Assembly (NCBI GenBank): GCA_026122225.1
Contig: JANEZZ010001678.1
Location: 1,054,001 to 1,118,000, forward strand
Source of the DNA: Heloderma charlesbogerti
Lineage: Eukaryota; Chordata; Lepidosauria; Squamata; Helodermatidae
Direction of reading: 5' to 3'
DNA length: 64,000 nt
The notes below the pieces were generated by a model. It was not told the DNA's origin. It worked only from the letters and a program-made list of their open reading frames with translations, and searched no databases. Both the position numbers and the translations under genes were made by a program. Of the stretch, positions 47,161 through 58,263 are shown in pieces; the first letter of the stretch is position 1; each line of letters starts with the position of its first letter.

Positions 47161-48932
47161 TTAATAGGTATTAATCTGCTGTCTCAGCAGTTTGACAGCT
47201 TTGGCATGGAAGACCCTGGCAAGTTCCTTTCGATCCTCTGGGAGGTAGGCACAGAGGAAATCCATCTTCTCCCACAAAAATAACTGATATCTGGCCATCA
47301 TAGCCTTATAATTGGCCACTTGAAGTCCCAAAGCAGCCATCAAGTACATCCTCTGACCCAGGAGGTCTAATCTTCTCCCTTCTTTATCAACAGGTGATGC
47401 ATGAGATTTCTGTGATCAATCTTGCACCAATTCCACAATAATGGACTTGGGGAGTGGATGTAAATACAGGAATGCCACGTCCTTCTCCCGCACCCTATAA
47501 AGGGATTCAACGTGCTTGGACATTGGGGCCATAGAGGAGGGGGCATTCCAAGACTGGTGGATGGTCTGTAAAAGGGTCGGAAGGAAAGGCACCACTACCA
47601 ATTTCGACGACTCGGTGTGGACAGCTTCGAAAACGGGATCCTGTATACGCTCCTCCAGTTATTGTATGTTGATTCCCAAGGAATGCGCCATTCTGCTGAC
47701 CTGCTCAGCGAAATGAAACATATCCTCAGAGGGGGATGCCCCAGCATGGGAGCCCACTACATCATCCAGAGATCAGATGGATGGTGGGACAGAGTAGGAT
47801 GAGGAATCTGACTGGTAGTCATCAGCGGAGTCATGGTGCAAAGTTGTTCGTGGTGCACGGTCTGTTGATGGAATCGGTTGTGGAACTGAAGTCAGGACCG
47901 AGTGCACAGATTTAGATGACTCCACTTGGCTCCTCAGCAGTGAAGAGGAATGAGGTGGCATGGATGGAGGCACCAGGAACTCATCCCTCTCAGGGGGCTG
48001 GGACACAGTCCTCAGCGGAAGAGGCTGATAATGAGGGGAGCGCAGGGCAGCATATCTGGAGCACTCTGAAAAATACTCTTGATCTCGAGCAGTGCACCAT
48101 TCACCAAAATGGTAAGACCCTTGTGGAGAGTAAGATCATTCCGAGCATCTGTCCCAGTTGCCTTGGGGAGACCTCAATCTTTCTCTGTAATGAGGGTCGA
48201 AATGATGATCCTGATAAAAAGAACGATACGATCCCGAATGGGACTGATGCTCTTGATCCCAGGGAGGGGAGGGGAGACGGCGACGTGGGGCTTCCTGCCT
48301 CATTGGCGAATGGCGGTCTCCTGCTGGAGAAAGCTCTTGATCCCGAGAGACTGGTAGCAGAGGGGAAAATTCCAGCATTTCACCCTCGGACACGATTGAC
48401 ACCGGTTCGGTGACTGGAACAGCAGGTGTCAGTGATAGCACATGAATTTGGGAGTCCAGCAATGGAGGAGGTGCTGGGATCATCAGTTTCGAAGAGGTGT
48501 CAGCAACCTTCTCTTTCTTATGCTTTTTCAGGCAATTCGATCCCGACTTTGGAATCTTTGCCTTTCTCATGATTTTTCTCATGACCGAGAGTACTAAGGA
48601 GCGCCCTGGAGATGGAGGATCAGTCTGTTCAACTGAGGTAGCTGGATGAGGAGACTTCAGCTTGGACAAAGACATAGTTGCCTCAAGTTTGCCACTCACA
48701 GAGGACCCTGCAGTATTTTTTGGGACTGTAACCAACAACGCTGTCCTCCACAGCTCTGCCTTTAGTCTGTCCGCTCTGTTCTTTTGTGCCTATTTAGTAA
48801 ATGATTGGCACAGAGAACAAGAATCAGGGAGGTGTCCTTCACCAGGCAAAAAAGGCAGAGAGAGTGAGGGTCGGTGGGGGGCAATTTACTCCCACACTTG
48901 ACACACTTTCGAAAAGGTGCCTTTGTGGCCAT
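47161..48932 (-). pseudogene. DIRS gag-like gene, broken
   Basis: The start MATKAPFRK is at 48932. Just after it a CxxC...CxxC cluster (CVKCG ... CLFC) is typical of the DIRS gag N terminus. A Ser- and Pro-rich middle follows in a different frame (48738-47161), including LPSPPWDQEHQSHSGSYRSF near 48240. The C-terminal part is VYLMAALGLQVANYKAMMA-like at about 47349. At least one frameshift near 48750 breaks it. Function is inferred from position and the Cys cluster. Confidence 0.7.
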
Positions 48933-49286
48933 AAGATGGCACTGCAGCTGTGGTAGAAAGATGGACGAATGACAAAGACAACAAAGGGGAAAAGATACTT
49001 TTTTTGGTGGATGACGAGGGAGACGACAAAGAAAAACAAGGACAAACAACAAGAAATATAACACAGAAAGAAGGAACCTCAGCAATTCTCTTTCTAACAG
49101 AGAGGAAGCTCCAAAAGGACTATCCACTATGGCAGTCAAAAGAGAACTGAGGGAATGGGCGGGAATCCAGTGGATGGTGAGGGAAAGGTTCCTGCCAAAA
49201 CATTCCTCCGCTATGGAAGCTTCCTAATGAGACTCAGTGCAGGAATAGAGCCTGTATGTGTGATGCACAGAGACCACGAAGAAGAA

Positions 49287-49600
49287 GTATTGTTTCTTCT
49301 TGTTTTAGGAGTGTCTTTTCACTGTTTATTCCTGCTCTTGCTATTTAGATTTGATGAATACTAATAGTGATTTTTGCTATTTAACTAGGTTATTGTAATA
49401 TTGATACTTGTGTTTATGTAATTATGCACCACTTTGGGAATGCAAAATGAAAAGTGACTTATAAATGCTGCATATATGTACATTAAAAATGTCTCAAAAC
49501 CTGCTCCAGTTGCATTTTCCAGACACATATAAGTGAGTATTTAATGATACAGGTACATCATCCATACTTTACTGATTTGCTGTGTAGAGACACCTTTAGT
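49287..49600. other. Gene-free flank of the DIRS element
   Basis: AT-rich. GCACCACTTTGGGAATGCAA near 49425 resembles a LINE 3' tail but is too short to assign. Confidence 0.4.
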
Positions 49601-49619
49601 GGGAAGAGAGTCCAGCAGG

Positions 49620-51121
49620 TAGAGGAGCTCATTCAGAGGACCAAAGAAAGAGTCATCAGTGGGCTTGGAAGAAGGGGACAGAGGAGATGGTGGATGGAGG
49701 AACAAGAAGTCTGATGGAACAAAAAGTTGAGGAGATGTGGAATAGGAAGAAGGATGGATGTTCTCTTCTGCATCTGCTGTGGCAAGCGCTTAAGAGCCGT
49801 TTAGGTGCTGGTGATTCCTGGGTTGCCGGGTTCTTCTGTGGAATGGGTTTTTCAGCAAGGTCAGGTTTCAAGAATGGGACTCGAACAGCATCATAGAAAG
49901 CTCTGAGTTGTGTTGGGGTTGGAAATCAGACAGGCTTGTCTGTATGGTGCTCAAATAAGCAGCAGATTGTAAATGAGCCTTAAGCAGGGATTTGGCTTTG
50001 TTTAGGACGGTTAGCCCTGCCTCCACACTGACTAAGGCCTTTTCTGTTAAAGGGGCTTGGTCTGTTCTAGCGGCCTTAGACCCCATCTACATGGCACCAC
50101 TTTCACCCCCCACCCCATCGCAACTGCGCAGCTATGCGGCTTCGAACTAGCATCCCCTGTGATACACTCACGATTCATTGCACGCTTCCCTAACAGACTC
50201 GCAGTGCCCTCTCTTTTTTTGCCATTATACTTAAATGCACAGCTGTGCAGTCCTGTCAGCATGGGGGTCCAACACTTCATTGGCTGTTTTGTATTTTAGG
50301 GGTTCTGTTGTGTCTTTCCCTCTCTCCTTAGTTAAAAAATGGTTGTTCTGTGCTTCTTCATTTTCATGCCATCTGTTTGTCAGTTCCCCAGCTCGAGACT
50401 CTCGTGATGGTTCACACTCACAAGTGTGAGCAGTACATGCCTACCCATCATGCCGAAATGGTGGCCGGAGCGAAGATGGTCCTATCCCAAGACTCCCCGC
50501 CCCCCGGCCCTTGGGCACTGAGTCCAAAAGCAACTGTTGTGAAGATACGAAGCTGCAAAAATGTGTGAAAGTGTGATTAAATGACTGAAAACGCCTCTCT
50601 CTGCCTCTCCAGCTGCGCAGCTGCGAAGGGATAAAGGGGCGTCACAGAGCGATGCAAGCACTATGCACGCCTACAATATGCCCACCGCAAAATGCAAAGT
50701 CAGTTTGGGAAAGGGATAGATGGCCTTCAACCACGGGGAAACCCACAGCAACCCCAAAAAATCACGGGAGAAAACCACGGATGGCAGTAAAGTAGCAACT
50801 GTGTCATCTATCCCAAGGGACTTTGACTCATAGCCACCCTGGAGTAAAAGGCTCATGTAGATGGGGCCTTAGGCTGTGACAACACGGTGGTGGCTGTGCC
50901 ATGTTGGTGTCTTCATGGCTCGAATCCTCAGAGTCTGGGGATGGCAATGCCCTCTGGACACAAGAGGGCAGTTCTGTGGAGTCTTCCTGGAGAACTGGGT
51001 CTGGAGGAAGTGGAGGCCTTGGGGCACTTTCTGTAACAGTGTCATCTCCCTGAACTGTTAACTCAGGAGCCTCTTCTGAGGATGAAAGGTCAGGACCATA
51101 TGAGGGTTCAGGATCATGACA
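49620..51121 (-). mobile_element. LTR-derived stretch split by a DNA element
   Basis: On the minus strand the unit starts TGTCATGATCC at 51121 and contains acidic reading pieces such as LSSSEEAPELTVQGDD. These recall the acidic segment in the LTR-like units at 21795 and 56520. It resumes left of the insertion at 50078, where the two TTA-flanked sides join. The left border and family are uncertain. Confidence 0.5.
50079..50868. mobile_element. Harbinger-like non-autonomous element, TTA duplication
   Basis: The left end GACCCCATCTACATG and the reverse complement of the right end GGCCCCATCTACATG match at 14 of 15 positions. TTA flanks both sides (50076-50078 and 50869-50871), the classical PIF/Harbinger target. 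The ends match those of the element at 20558-21496. No transposase frame is inside the 790 bp. Confidence 0.8.
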
Positions 51122-51640
51122 GTAGACCAGCTGCAAAATGCTGATAGGTGCTGAGAGAAAACATCACATGGGACTCAGGAATAGGGGGATCTAAGTGTGT
51201 TAGTGAACAAAGGAACCCTGGGAGGAAGGTGGAGGAAATGGAGGTGGAGGACTAGAGTTGTGAGACTAGTCAATTGACAGGTCAAATATCATTAAATGTT
51301 CCAGTGTGCTCTTGTGTAAGTGACAGTATGTCTTTTATATTACATCATCAAATAGTAATGGGAGGGCTGAAAGGCCCAACTTGCAGGGCCACACTTTGCC
51401 CTTTCCAGTTAAGCCACATGGCTTAGCTTCTACTAGCCATGGGCTGTAACTGCAGAACTCTTTGAACAAGAACATAATAGATAATTCAGGGGATCACATG
51501 AAGCAAATACAGAGGAACAGTCATCACAGTGGAGACTAGGGGTTGCTAGCTAGCCTGAATTTTACTGTCTTGACTAGTTTCCTTATTTTTCTGCCTTTCA
51601 TCTTGTCAGGAATATACCGAAAAACAGATGTAATCCTCTG
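51122..51640. other. Spacer, nothing recognised
   Basis: This lies downstream of relic D in the transcribed direction. No motif identified. Confidence 0.45.
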
Positions 51641-51659
51641 ATTCCCACAAAACTGCACA

Positions 51660-52904
51660 GAATCCCAAATGCAGCCACCACCTTGGGAAATAGATACCCA
51701 GCCTCTCTCCTTGCAGAGGGATGTACTATTTTGAAGAGGGTAGAGGGAACATTTCCCCTTTTATCCATGACAAAAATCTGGACAATTCATTCTGATTTAA
51801 TGGAGGGAACCATGGTCTAAAGCCATTGCTGTTACTTGGAAATTTTGTATCTGCTCATAATCAGAAATAGGAGAGCATACAAACTGCCAGATGTAGAGCT
51901 GATAAAGACAGGACTATTACCAACCTTCCCAAGTTGGGAAAAATGAGTAGGTCACATTAGCATTTTGTTCTGTGTCCAGATCAAGAGGACTGAGCTGATC
52001 AACAGATTTGACTGTCAAACATTCTTATTGAATTGAACCAAAGAGCCCATGATCAATGGCTGTGATGGTAATATTGTACTCAGGGAGTTTCTCTCTGTGC
52101 AGATGACTGTGGGTCACAAGTTCATAATACTTATCCAAAGTTGCTTTTAACAAAAAGGAAGATTTGTCTCCACAGAGCAGATGGTTCTGTTGTTATTGGC
52201 AGAGTCCTGGTCTATGATACATAAAAGCCAAGGGACACCACTGTGTGAGAGGACACTCCTTTGGCATAGTACAAGTGAACGATACTGCCATTCATGGGAC
52301 ATAGTCCTTCTCATCTTCAGTCTCTACCAGGACCTTCCAAGGCTCCTGAAGGCACCTCCATCTACCACTCTGACATTCATGTCATATTAGGTTTGTTTTC
52401 CATAATCAATTTATCCCAAACCTATGATTTCCATAGTAGATTGATACAGAGGAAACAAGCGGCTTTTCTTTTTTCATGAGCCCAATGGTATGAATAGGTC
52501 ATCTGCTCATTTGAACCAAGTCACAATCTCTGGCTTCCACTTTGGACCAGATAAGCAAAAGGGTGAAATTAAATTCTCAGAGAATTTGGGAGTATTATAT
52601 TTCATATCTTCTATCCATACTTTAAACCGATAGAGCTCTAAGTTGCTTTCTAGCACCATTTTAGACAGAAGCAAATAACGACTGGTACAATTGCACAAAG
52701 CTGTTCATGCTATTTTACTAACACATGACCAGAGCAGGTATTAAGGAGGAAATTACTTAGTGCTTTAGAAATTAGATGGGTTTCAGGATCAGAGAGATCT
52801 CCAATTTCAAGTTGCAAATCCTTCAGCATAATGGCAGCAAGAGACCCACTTTTACTTTGTTTAGGCAAATAATAGCAAAATGGGATACACATAACCACAG
52901 ACAT
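51660..52904 (-). pseudogene. Protocadherin variable exon D, heavily degenerate
   Basis: From 52904 the sequence reads MSVVMCIPFCYYLPKQSKSG, then GSLAAIMLKDLQLEIGDLS, recognisably the signal peptide and EC1 start of a clustered protocadherin. A later piece reads YRFKVWIEDMKYNTPKFSEN (end of EC1, calcium motif lost). Further left, pieces near 52010-52090 and 51700-51760 match EC4-EC6 of exon B. Several stops, frameshifts and deletions are present. Membrane and cytoplasmic parts were not found. The LEIGDLS piece is closer to exon B (LGIGELS) than to C (DAKELS). I see no CTCF-like site upstream. Confidence 0.85.
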
Positions 52905-53352
52905 AAAGAGGAAAACACAGATTCTCCCAGGGGGCTCTCTCTGAAGTGAAAAGTTGCTGATTCACAATCTGTTACCTTCCTATCACCTGTAACTTTTGGA
53001 TGGCCCCTCTCCTGCCCATACTGGAAAAGTGGATCAAGAACAGAAAGAGGACACCCAGACCCATAGAAATGTGTGATGTTATTATACCTTAGATGAGATG
53101 GATGGTTATGAGTTTCCTCAGTACATAGACAGGAACAAAGATATCAAAATACTGAAATACAGGGATACAGCAAAAGGAAAGGGAAGTATTTCAAATCCTC
53201 ATTCAGATCTGTGGCAATTGTACATTTAGGCTTAGAACAAATCACAGAAAAATTACAGTGGATATTTGTCAATAGAGTTCCGTTAGATGATCAGATATTA
53301 GGCATTTAAAATGTTAAAGTATACGAGAGAGATTAGAATAATATTCTCTCAC

Positions 53353-55565
53353 CTGGTTCATGAGTTTACTCTGCATGACTAGGGAGTTCTTGGGAACCAG
53401 CTGAATTCCTTGGATCCACCTGAGTGTTAGGAGGCTCCACAGAAAAAACAGGAAATAGAGGCCTGAGGAACCGGAACTCGCTGCTTAGCGACCCACCAGC
53501 TAAGCACACCTCATAATTGTAGGCCTGGGAAAGCGATCCAGTACCAGAATCCACACAGTTTTCTTGGGAATTGGGTCCAACAGGAAAAGTAGATGGGGAG
53601 TTATGAGTCCCCAAGAACTTCCTTTGTTTCTGAATCTTGAGTGCTGTAAACACCATTACAGAAAGGAGAAAAACAGATGAGATGGCAGCCAAGCATATGA
53701 TCAAATACGTCGTCAGGCTACGGTCTTTCTCCTCTGCTAACTCATCCTTTGGGACAGCCATCATAGGAAAGCCAAGAGTTCTGACCAGAATCTCTGCCTG
53801 CGGCCACTACCTTGGTGACCAGGTAGCCAGCGTCGGCCGCCCGGGGAACCAGGTCATTTGACAGGGAGGTGCTGTTCTGAAGAGGGTAGAGGATGAAGGG
53901 GGCATTGTCATTTTCATCCACTATATGCACGTGGACAACAACCTCTGAGCTCAGTGGAGGGGACCCTTTATCCACAGCCCTCACCGTCACATGGAAATCT
54001 TTTATGTCCTCATAATCGATGGATTGAATGGCATACAGGTTCCCCGTTTCAGAGTTGATGGAGACATAGGAGGATGCAGGACCATCCCCAATCTTCCCAG
54101 GCAAAAGCGAGTAGGTCACTTTGGCATTCTGCTCCGTGTCCAGGTCAACAGCACGGATTGAACCGATCAGCAGGCCTGGAATATTGTTTTCCCATACCTG
54201 CATTTCATAGAGGGATGTTCCAAACACCAGAGGGTTGTCATTGACATCTGAGATTTGAACGTTAATCACTCTCATCGAAGTGAGCCTGGGGGAGCCTCGG
54301 TCAGTAGCTGTGATGGTGACGTTATACTCAGAGACATCTTCTCTGTCCAGTGGCCGTTGGGTCACAAGCTGGTAATAACTGTTCTCGGTGGCTTTGAGCC
54401 CAAAGGGCAGGTTTGTCTCAGTGGTGCAGGTGGTTCTGCCATTGTCTCCAGAGTCCCGGTCTGTGACACTGAAGAGGGCCACCACAGTGTCTGCGGGAGA
54501 GCCTTCTGGCAAGGGACTGGTGATGGAGGTTACCGTCACCTCGGGGACATTGTCGTTCTCATCCTCAACCTCCACAATCACCTTGCAGTAAGCAGAAAGC
54601 CCTCCTCCATCCGTGGCTCTGATGTTCAGCTCATAATTACTGTTTTCTTCATAATCAACATTCCCTGCCAGAGTGAGCTCCCCAGTATGTCTGCTTATCT
54701 TGAGTAATCTTAAGACTGCATTTTCCACCTGGCTGAAGGAATAGGTGATATCCGCAAAGGAACCAAAATCTTTATCACTGGCTTCAACTTTAGTGACCAG
54801 TGTATCCAGTGGACTGTTTTCCATGAAGTTCACTTTATACAGGGAACGTGCAAACTGAGGAAAATTATCATTGGCATCCAGAACATCAACAATTATTTGG
54901 GTTGTGCCAGTTCTTTGGGGAATCCCTCGATCCACAGCTGAGAGAATTAAGGTCATCTGCGGATTCACCTCACGGTCTAACCGTTTCTCCAATACCATTT
55001 CTGCATATTTACTGCCATCACTGTGACTTTGCACATCCAGCCTAAAATGTTCATTAGGACCAAGTGTGTAATTCTGAACAGCGTTTTTTCCTTTGTCTGA
55101 ATCTTGAGCTCTCTCCAAAGGGAATTGGGTATCAATGGGTACCTGTTCGGGTATTTGAAAAATGAATTGGTTTTTAGAGAATTGGGGGGAATTATCATTC
55201 ACGTCCTCTATTTGAACTTCAATTCTGTGTAGCTGCAGTGGGTTTTCCAGCACAATTTCAGAGAGGAGAACACAAAGGTCATTTTGACCACACAGAGCCT
55301 CTCGGTCTATTTTATCCTTTAACATCACATTCCCAGAATGAGGATCCAGCTGGAAATACTGCTTGGAGCTCTTAGAAACCAGCCGAGCTCTCCGAGCAGA
55401 CAGCTCTTTTGCATCCACTTTCAAATCTTTTAGCACATTAGCCACCAGAGACCCACTTTTCTTTTCCTCTGGCACCGAATAGAGGAAGGATTCACTCATT
55501 CCTACAAATACACAGAGATAAAGGAGAAAAGACAAAACTTGCCTGCTATTGAGATGCTTTTCCAT
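53353..55565 (-). pseudogene. Protocadherin variable exon E, disabled by deletions
   Basis: The frame is open from MEKHLNSRQ at 55565 through signal peptide, EC1 (CX5C as CGQNDLC) and repeats up to the start of EC6 (GQNSWLSY). There about 206 bp present in C are missing (junction near 53764), removing most of EC6 and shifting the frame. The membrane helix and stub remain readable in another frame (53764-53366). A second, 5-bp deletion near 53370 makes a stop just before the preserved splice donor GTGAGA at 53352. The in-frame Met at 55646 upstream is not used by C or A, so I chose 55565. A truncated secreted ectodomain could still be made from it, but this is unproven. Confidence 0.92.
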
Positions 55566-55829
55566 TGTCCGAATGTCACCTGAAGTGAGATCTTCAACAT
55601 AAGCTGGGTCTTTCCAAGCTGTTCTTACGTGGGTTATATGTCTCAATGGAACATTTCTTGTAAGCGGTATTTATTTTTCAAATGGGTATAGTCGTTCTTT
55701 CCTCCTGAAAGTTCTGAAGATTTGGTTCCCATGAAGATCTGCTACCTTTCTCCTTGGGAGCCCTTTGTCTCAGGACTACAGCTCTCTGAAAGTGCAAGTT
55801 ACTCACTGTTATATACTCTGTGTTGTGTG

Positions 55830-55846
55830 ATAGCACCACCTTGTGG
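55830..55846 (-). promoter_or_regulatory. CTCF-like conserved sequence element of exon E
   Basis: The minus strand reads CCACAAGGTGGTGCTAT, about 265 bp upstream of the exon E start and oriented with transcription. Of the four sites it keeps the best fit to the core motif although its exon is broken. Confidence 0.7.
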
Positions 55847-56393
55847 TTGAACTATGAAACAATTCCCATAAACGTTACCACTTACCTCCTTACCTAGGAA
55901 GACGTTGTGTAATAAAAGCACTTATTTTTAATATTCCGTTATGATTCCATTCTTAACTCTTATTGACTATAAAAAATAGGTGGTCATTCTCACTCTCAAG
56001 CAAAGAATGCTGATAACCAGTGCAACCGCTATGAAGGAACCAAAATAATAGTATAAATAGAAAAAACATTGTATCCTTAAGTGGATATACATTTATGCAG
56101 TCATATACAGTTATTGTTAATACCTATGTATCCCACCCTTTGAATATTTTAAGCTATAATATTTAAGTGAAATAACACAATACAAATACCCCCCTAAAAT
56201 AAAATAAAAATAAACAGCAGGCAATACAGCATAAAACCAAAGCAAATCCATGGCAAAAAGCCCTGGGGGGAAATAAGCCTGGGAAGTGCTGAAAAGATAA
56301 AAACACAGGAGGCAGATGAGCCTCCTTGCAGAGAGCATTTCATAGGTGGGTTGCCACCAGTAAAAAAGGGTCTGTCTCTATTTGCCACTCACC
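55847..56393. other. Upstream flank of exon E with repeat fragment
   Basis: Positions 55847-55960 resemble the flank beyond the CSE of A and C. Around 56125-56230, TATCCCACCCTTTGAATATT and an AAATA-rich run match the head of the dispersed repeat family seen again at 59300 and 61380. Confidence 0.5.
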
Positions 56394-56429
56394 GCTTGCT
56401 TGCTTGCTTGCTTGCTTATTTATTTATTT
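56394..56429. repeat. GCTT then TTTA tetranucleotide microsatellite
   Basis: Six GCTT units pass into TTTA units; it mirrors the AAGC array at 19163. Confidence 0.9.
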
Positions 56430-56519
56430 GCAGAAGCATCTGAAGAAGAGACTCTGACAATAACCTGTACCCTGGCTGTACCCTGTTCTCAAGCCATTAA
56501 TGACTTTAAAGGTCAACTG

Positions 56520-57102
56520 TGACATTCCTGCCCGGGGCTTCACCTTTTCCCCAGCCTCTGTCACGTTTCCCTTTGCCCCTGCTGTAAAACTTCAAAAGCC
56601 AAATCAAAACACAGACAAGAGGCTTCAGTTCCAAGGCTTTTAATCCACTTAATTCAGTGGGTCATTCAGATGCTAATTGTCAGTCTACAAAGGAAAAGCC
56701 TTCAGGGAGTTCAAAGGAAAGTTGCCCTCCGTTTGAGGAACAGGTGAGCTTGCTGTCTAACTTAAGGGGTGGTGGTGGGTATCTGCCTCTATCTTGTGAG
56801 GACTGTAAGCGCAGCTGTTCCCACCGGGCCAATCGGGCAGATCGCCTAAGCTCCGCCCCTGCCATTTCTCTCTTGTCTCTGCATCTGCGTCTAGCGTCTA
56901 AGAATTCAGGCTCTACCTGCTCTCTATCTCTCGCAGGGATGGGTGAGGAGGGCCCTCTCCACCCAGCTGTGCCGTTGAAGCTGGAGGAGTAGGCCTATCC
57001 ATCTCTGTCCAGGCCGGGGAAATTTCCTCCCCCGTGTTTTGCGGTTTCTCTTCAGACTCTGAGCTACTCTGCCAATCGCTGCGCTCAGGGGCAGCCCTGA
57101 CA
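56520..57102 (-). mobile_element. Solo-LTR-like unit, minus strand
   Basis: On the minus strand it starts TGTCAGGGCTGCC and ends GGAATGTCA, about 583 bp. It shares the AGAGTCTGAAGAGAA-type acidic segment and the TTAAAAGCCTTGGAA polyadenylation-side piece with the unit at 21795-22348. No target duplication found. Confidence 0.6.
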
Positions 57103-57640
57103 GCCTCCACCTCTGAAACGACGAAACAAACCCCTCAGCGAACGCCTGCTTTTGCCTGGATCAGCTGTACCCACCGTCCCACAAGCTTCAGCCCTTTTAT
57201 TCTCTCTGGGTTCCAGAGAGACTCAATATGCTCGATTGGTTCTCTCAACCCACTACAGGAGAAGTAACGAGGAAACAGATATAATAAAGGCAGCGTAAAA
57301 TCAAACAACATGCGGGAATTTGGATTTTTAAAAACAAAGATTTATTTAAAACATGGAAAGTTATAAGTTATTATTAATCAATGCATGTTCCTAACTTCCC
57401 TACCTACTCTACCCTCCCTAAAATCCCACACACAAACCCCACTACCTAGATGTTGCTTCTTCAGTCCCTAAGGCCCTGTCTGACTAACTAACCATCCGCT
57501 CACCCTTTATATAACCTTTGAATCCTCACAAACATACAGGACCCACCCACCTTTCACTCACTCTCTGGCATACTATTAACCCTATCTTACCTGGGTTAAA
57601 TTAAACAATATAAAAACAGACATAACACAGCTGGCAGAAG
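57103..57640. other. Gene-free stretch
   Basis: Includes an AT-rich piece (57300-57390, TTTAAAAACAAAGATTTATT). It may belong to the neighbouring LTR or repeat, but no motif decides this. Confidence 0.4.
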
Positions 57641-57990
57641 TTACATCAACACTAGCACTTTGAATTGTGCCCCAAACAAATGGGGCCAGCGTAGCTACTT
57701 AAGGAATGGTGAGATATGTTCTCAATGCCCAGTCCAAATTTAGCTCCAGTCTACAACTATAACTAAGTTATAATGCAGTTTCCAGACAGTCTTCAAAGGC
57801 AACCTCATGTACGACACACTACAGTAGAAGTTACCAGAGTACAGCTAACTGTGGAAAAGTTATCTCTATCCAGAAGTGGCCAGACTTGATTCACCAGCCA
57901 AAGCTGGGAGAAGGCACAGTGAGGCCACCTGGGCTTTGTGCAAGAGAAGTGGCATCACCAACAACCCCACTCCCATCAGCCTTGGAATGT
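57640..57990 (+). repeat. Unclassified dispersed repeat, copy 1
   Basis: TAGCACTTTGAATTGTGCCC, CAGTTTCCAGACAGTCTTCA, GTTATCTCTATCCAGAAG and CCAAAGCTGGGAGAAGGCAC occur in the order known from a common sauropsid repeat. The first piece recurs at 61870. Confidence 0.6.
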
Positions 57991-58263
57991 CTGCATGAGG
58001 GCCCACCTCCCTAACCCTTCCGAAGTGAGAAATCTCTGGCCTCTCAGTGGTTTGCCCTCCTGGCTCTCAGAACCTGTAAAAAGGCTAACTGACAAGAGAG
58101 TCCATTTACCCTCCACTCTGATATGTAACAAAGCTGACAGTAGGTTAGATAGATTAGGCTGGGGCAAAGCCGTGTGATTTGCATTATTTCACTTGAGGTG
58201 TATTGCTGTAGAACCTGAATTTTTTTTCTTTTATATATCCTTACCCCTCATTAAAGCCACTTA

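Larger units (their letters stand above)
43390..49286 (-). mobile_element. DIRS-type tyrosine-recombinase retrotransposon
   Basis: The 5.9-kb element is read on the minus strand. Inverted terminal repeats lie at about 43390-43550 and 49165-49286 (shared TGCACTGAGTCTCATT and GGAAGCTTCCATAG). An internal complementary region at about 43675-43780 joins the complement of the left outer end (AGTTACAGGTAAACAACCTG) to sequence like the complement of the right outer end (CTTCTTCATGGTCTCTGTGC). That is the hallmark DIRS layout used to make a circular intermediate. There is no target duplication, as expected for integration by recombinase. Coding parts are in gag, RT-RNase H, recombinase order but broken by many frameshifts. 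Confidence 0.9.
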
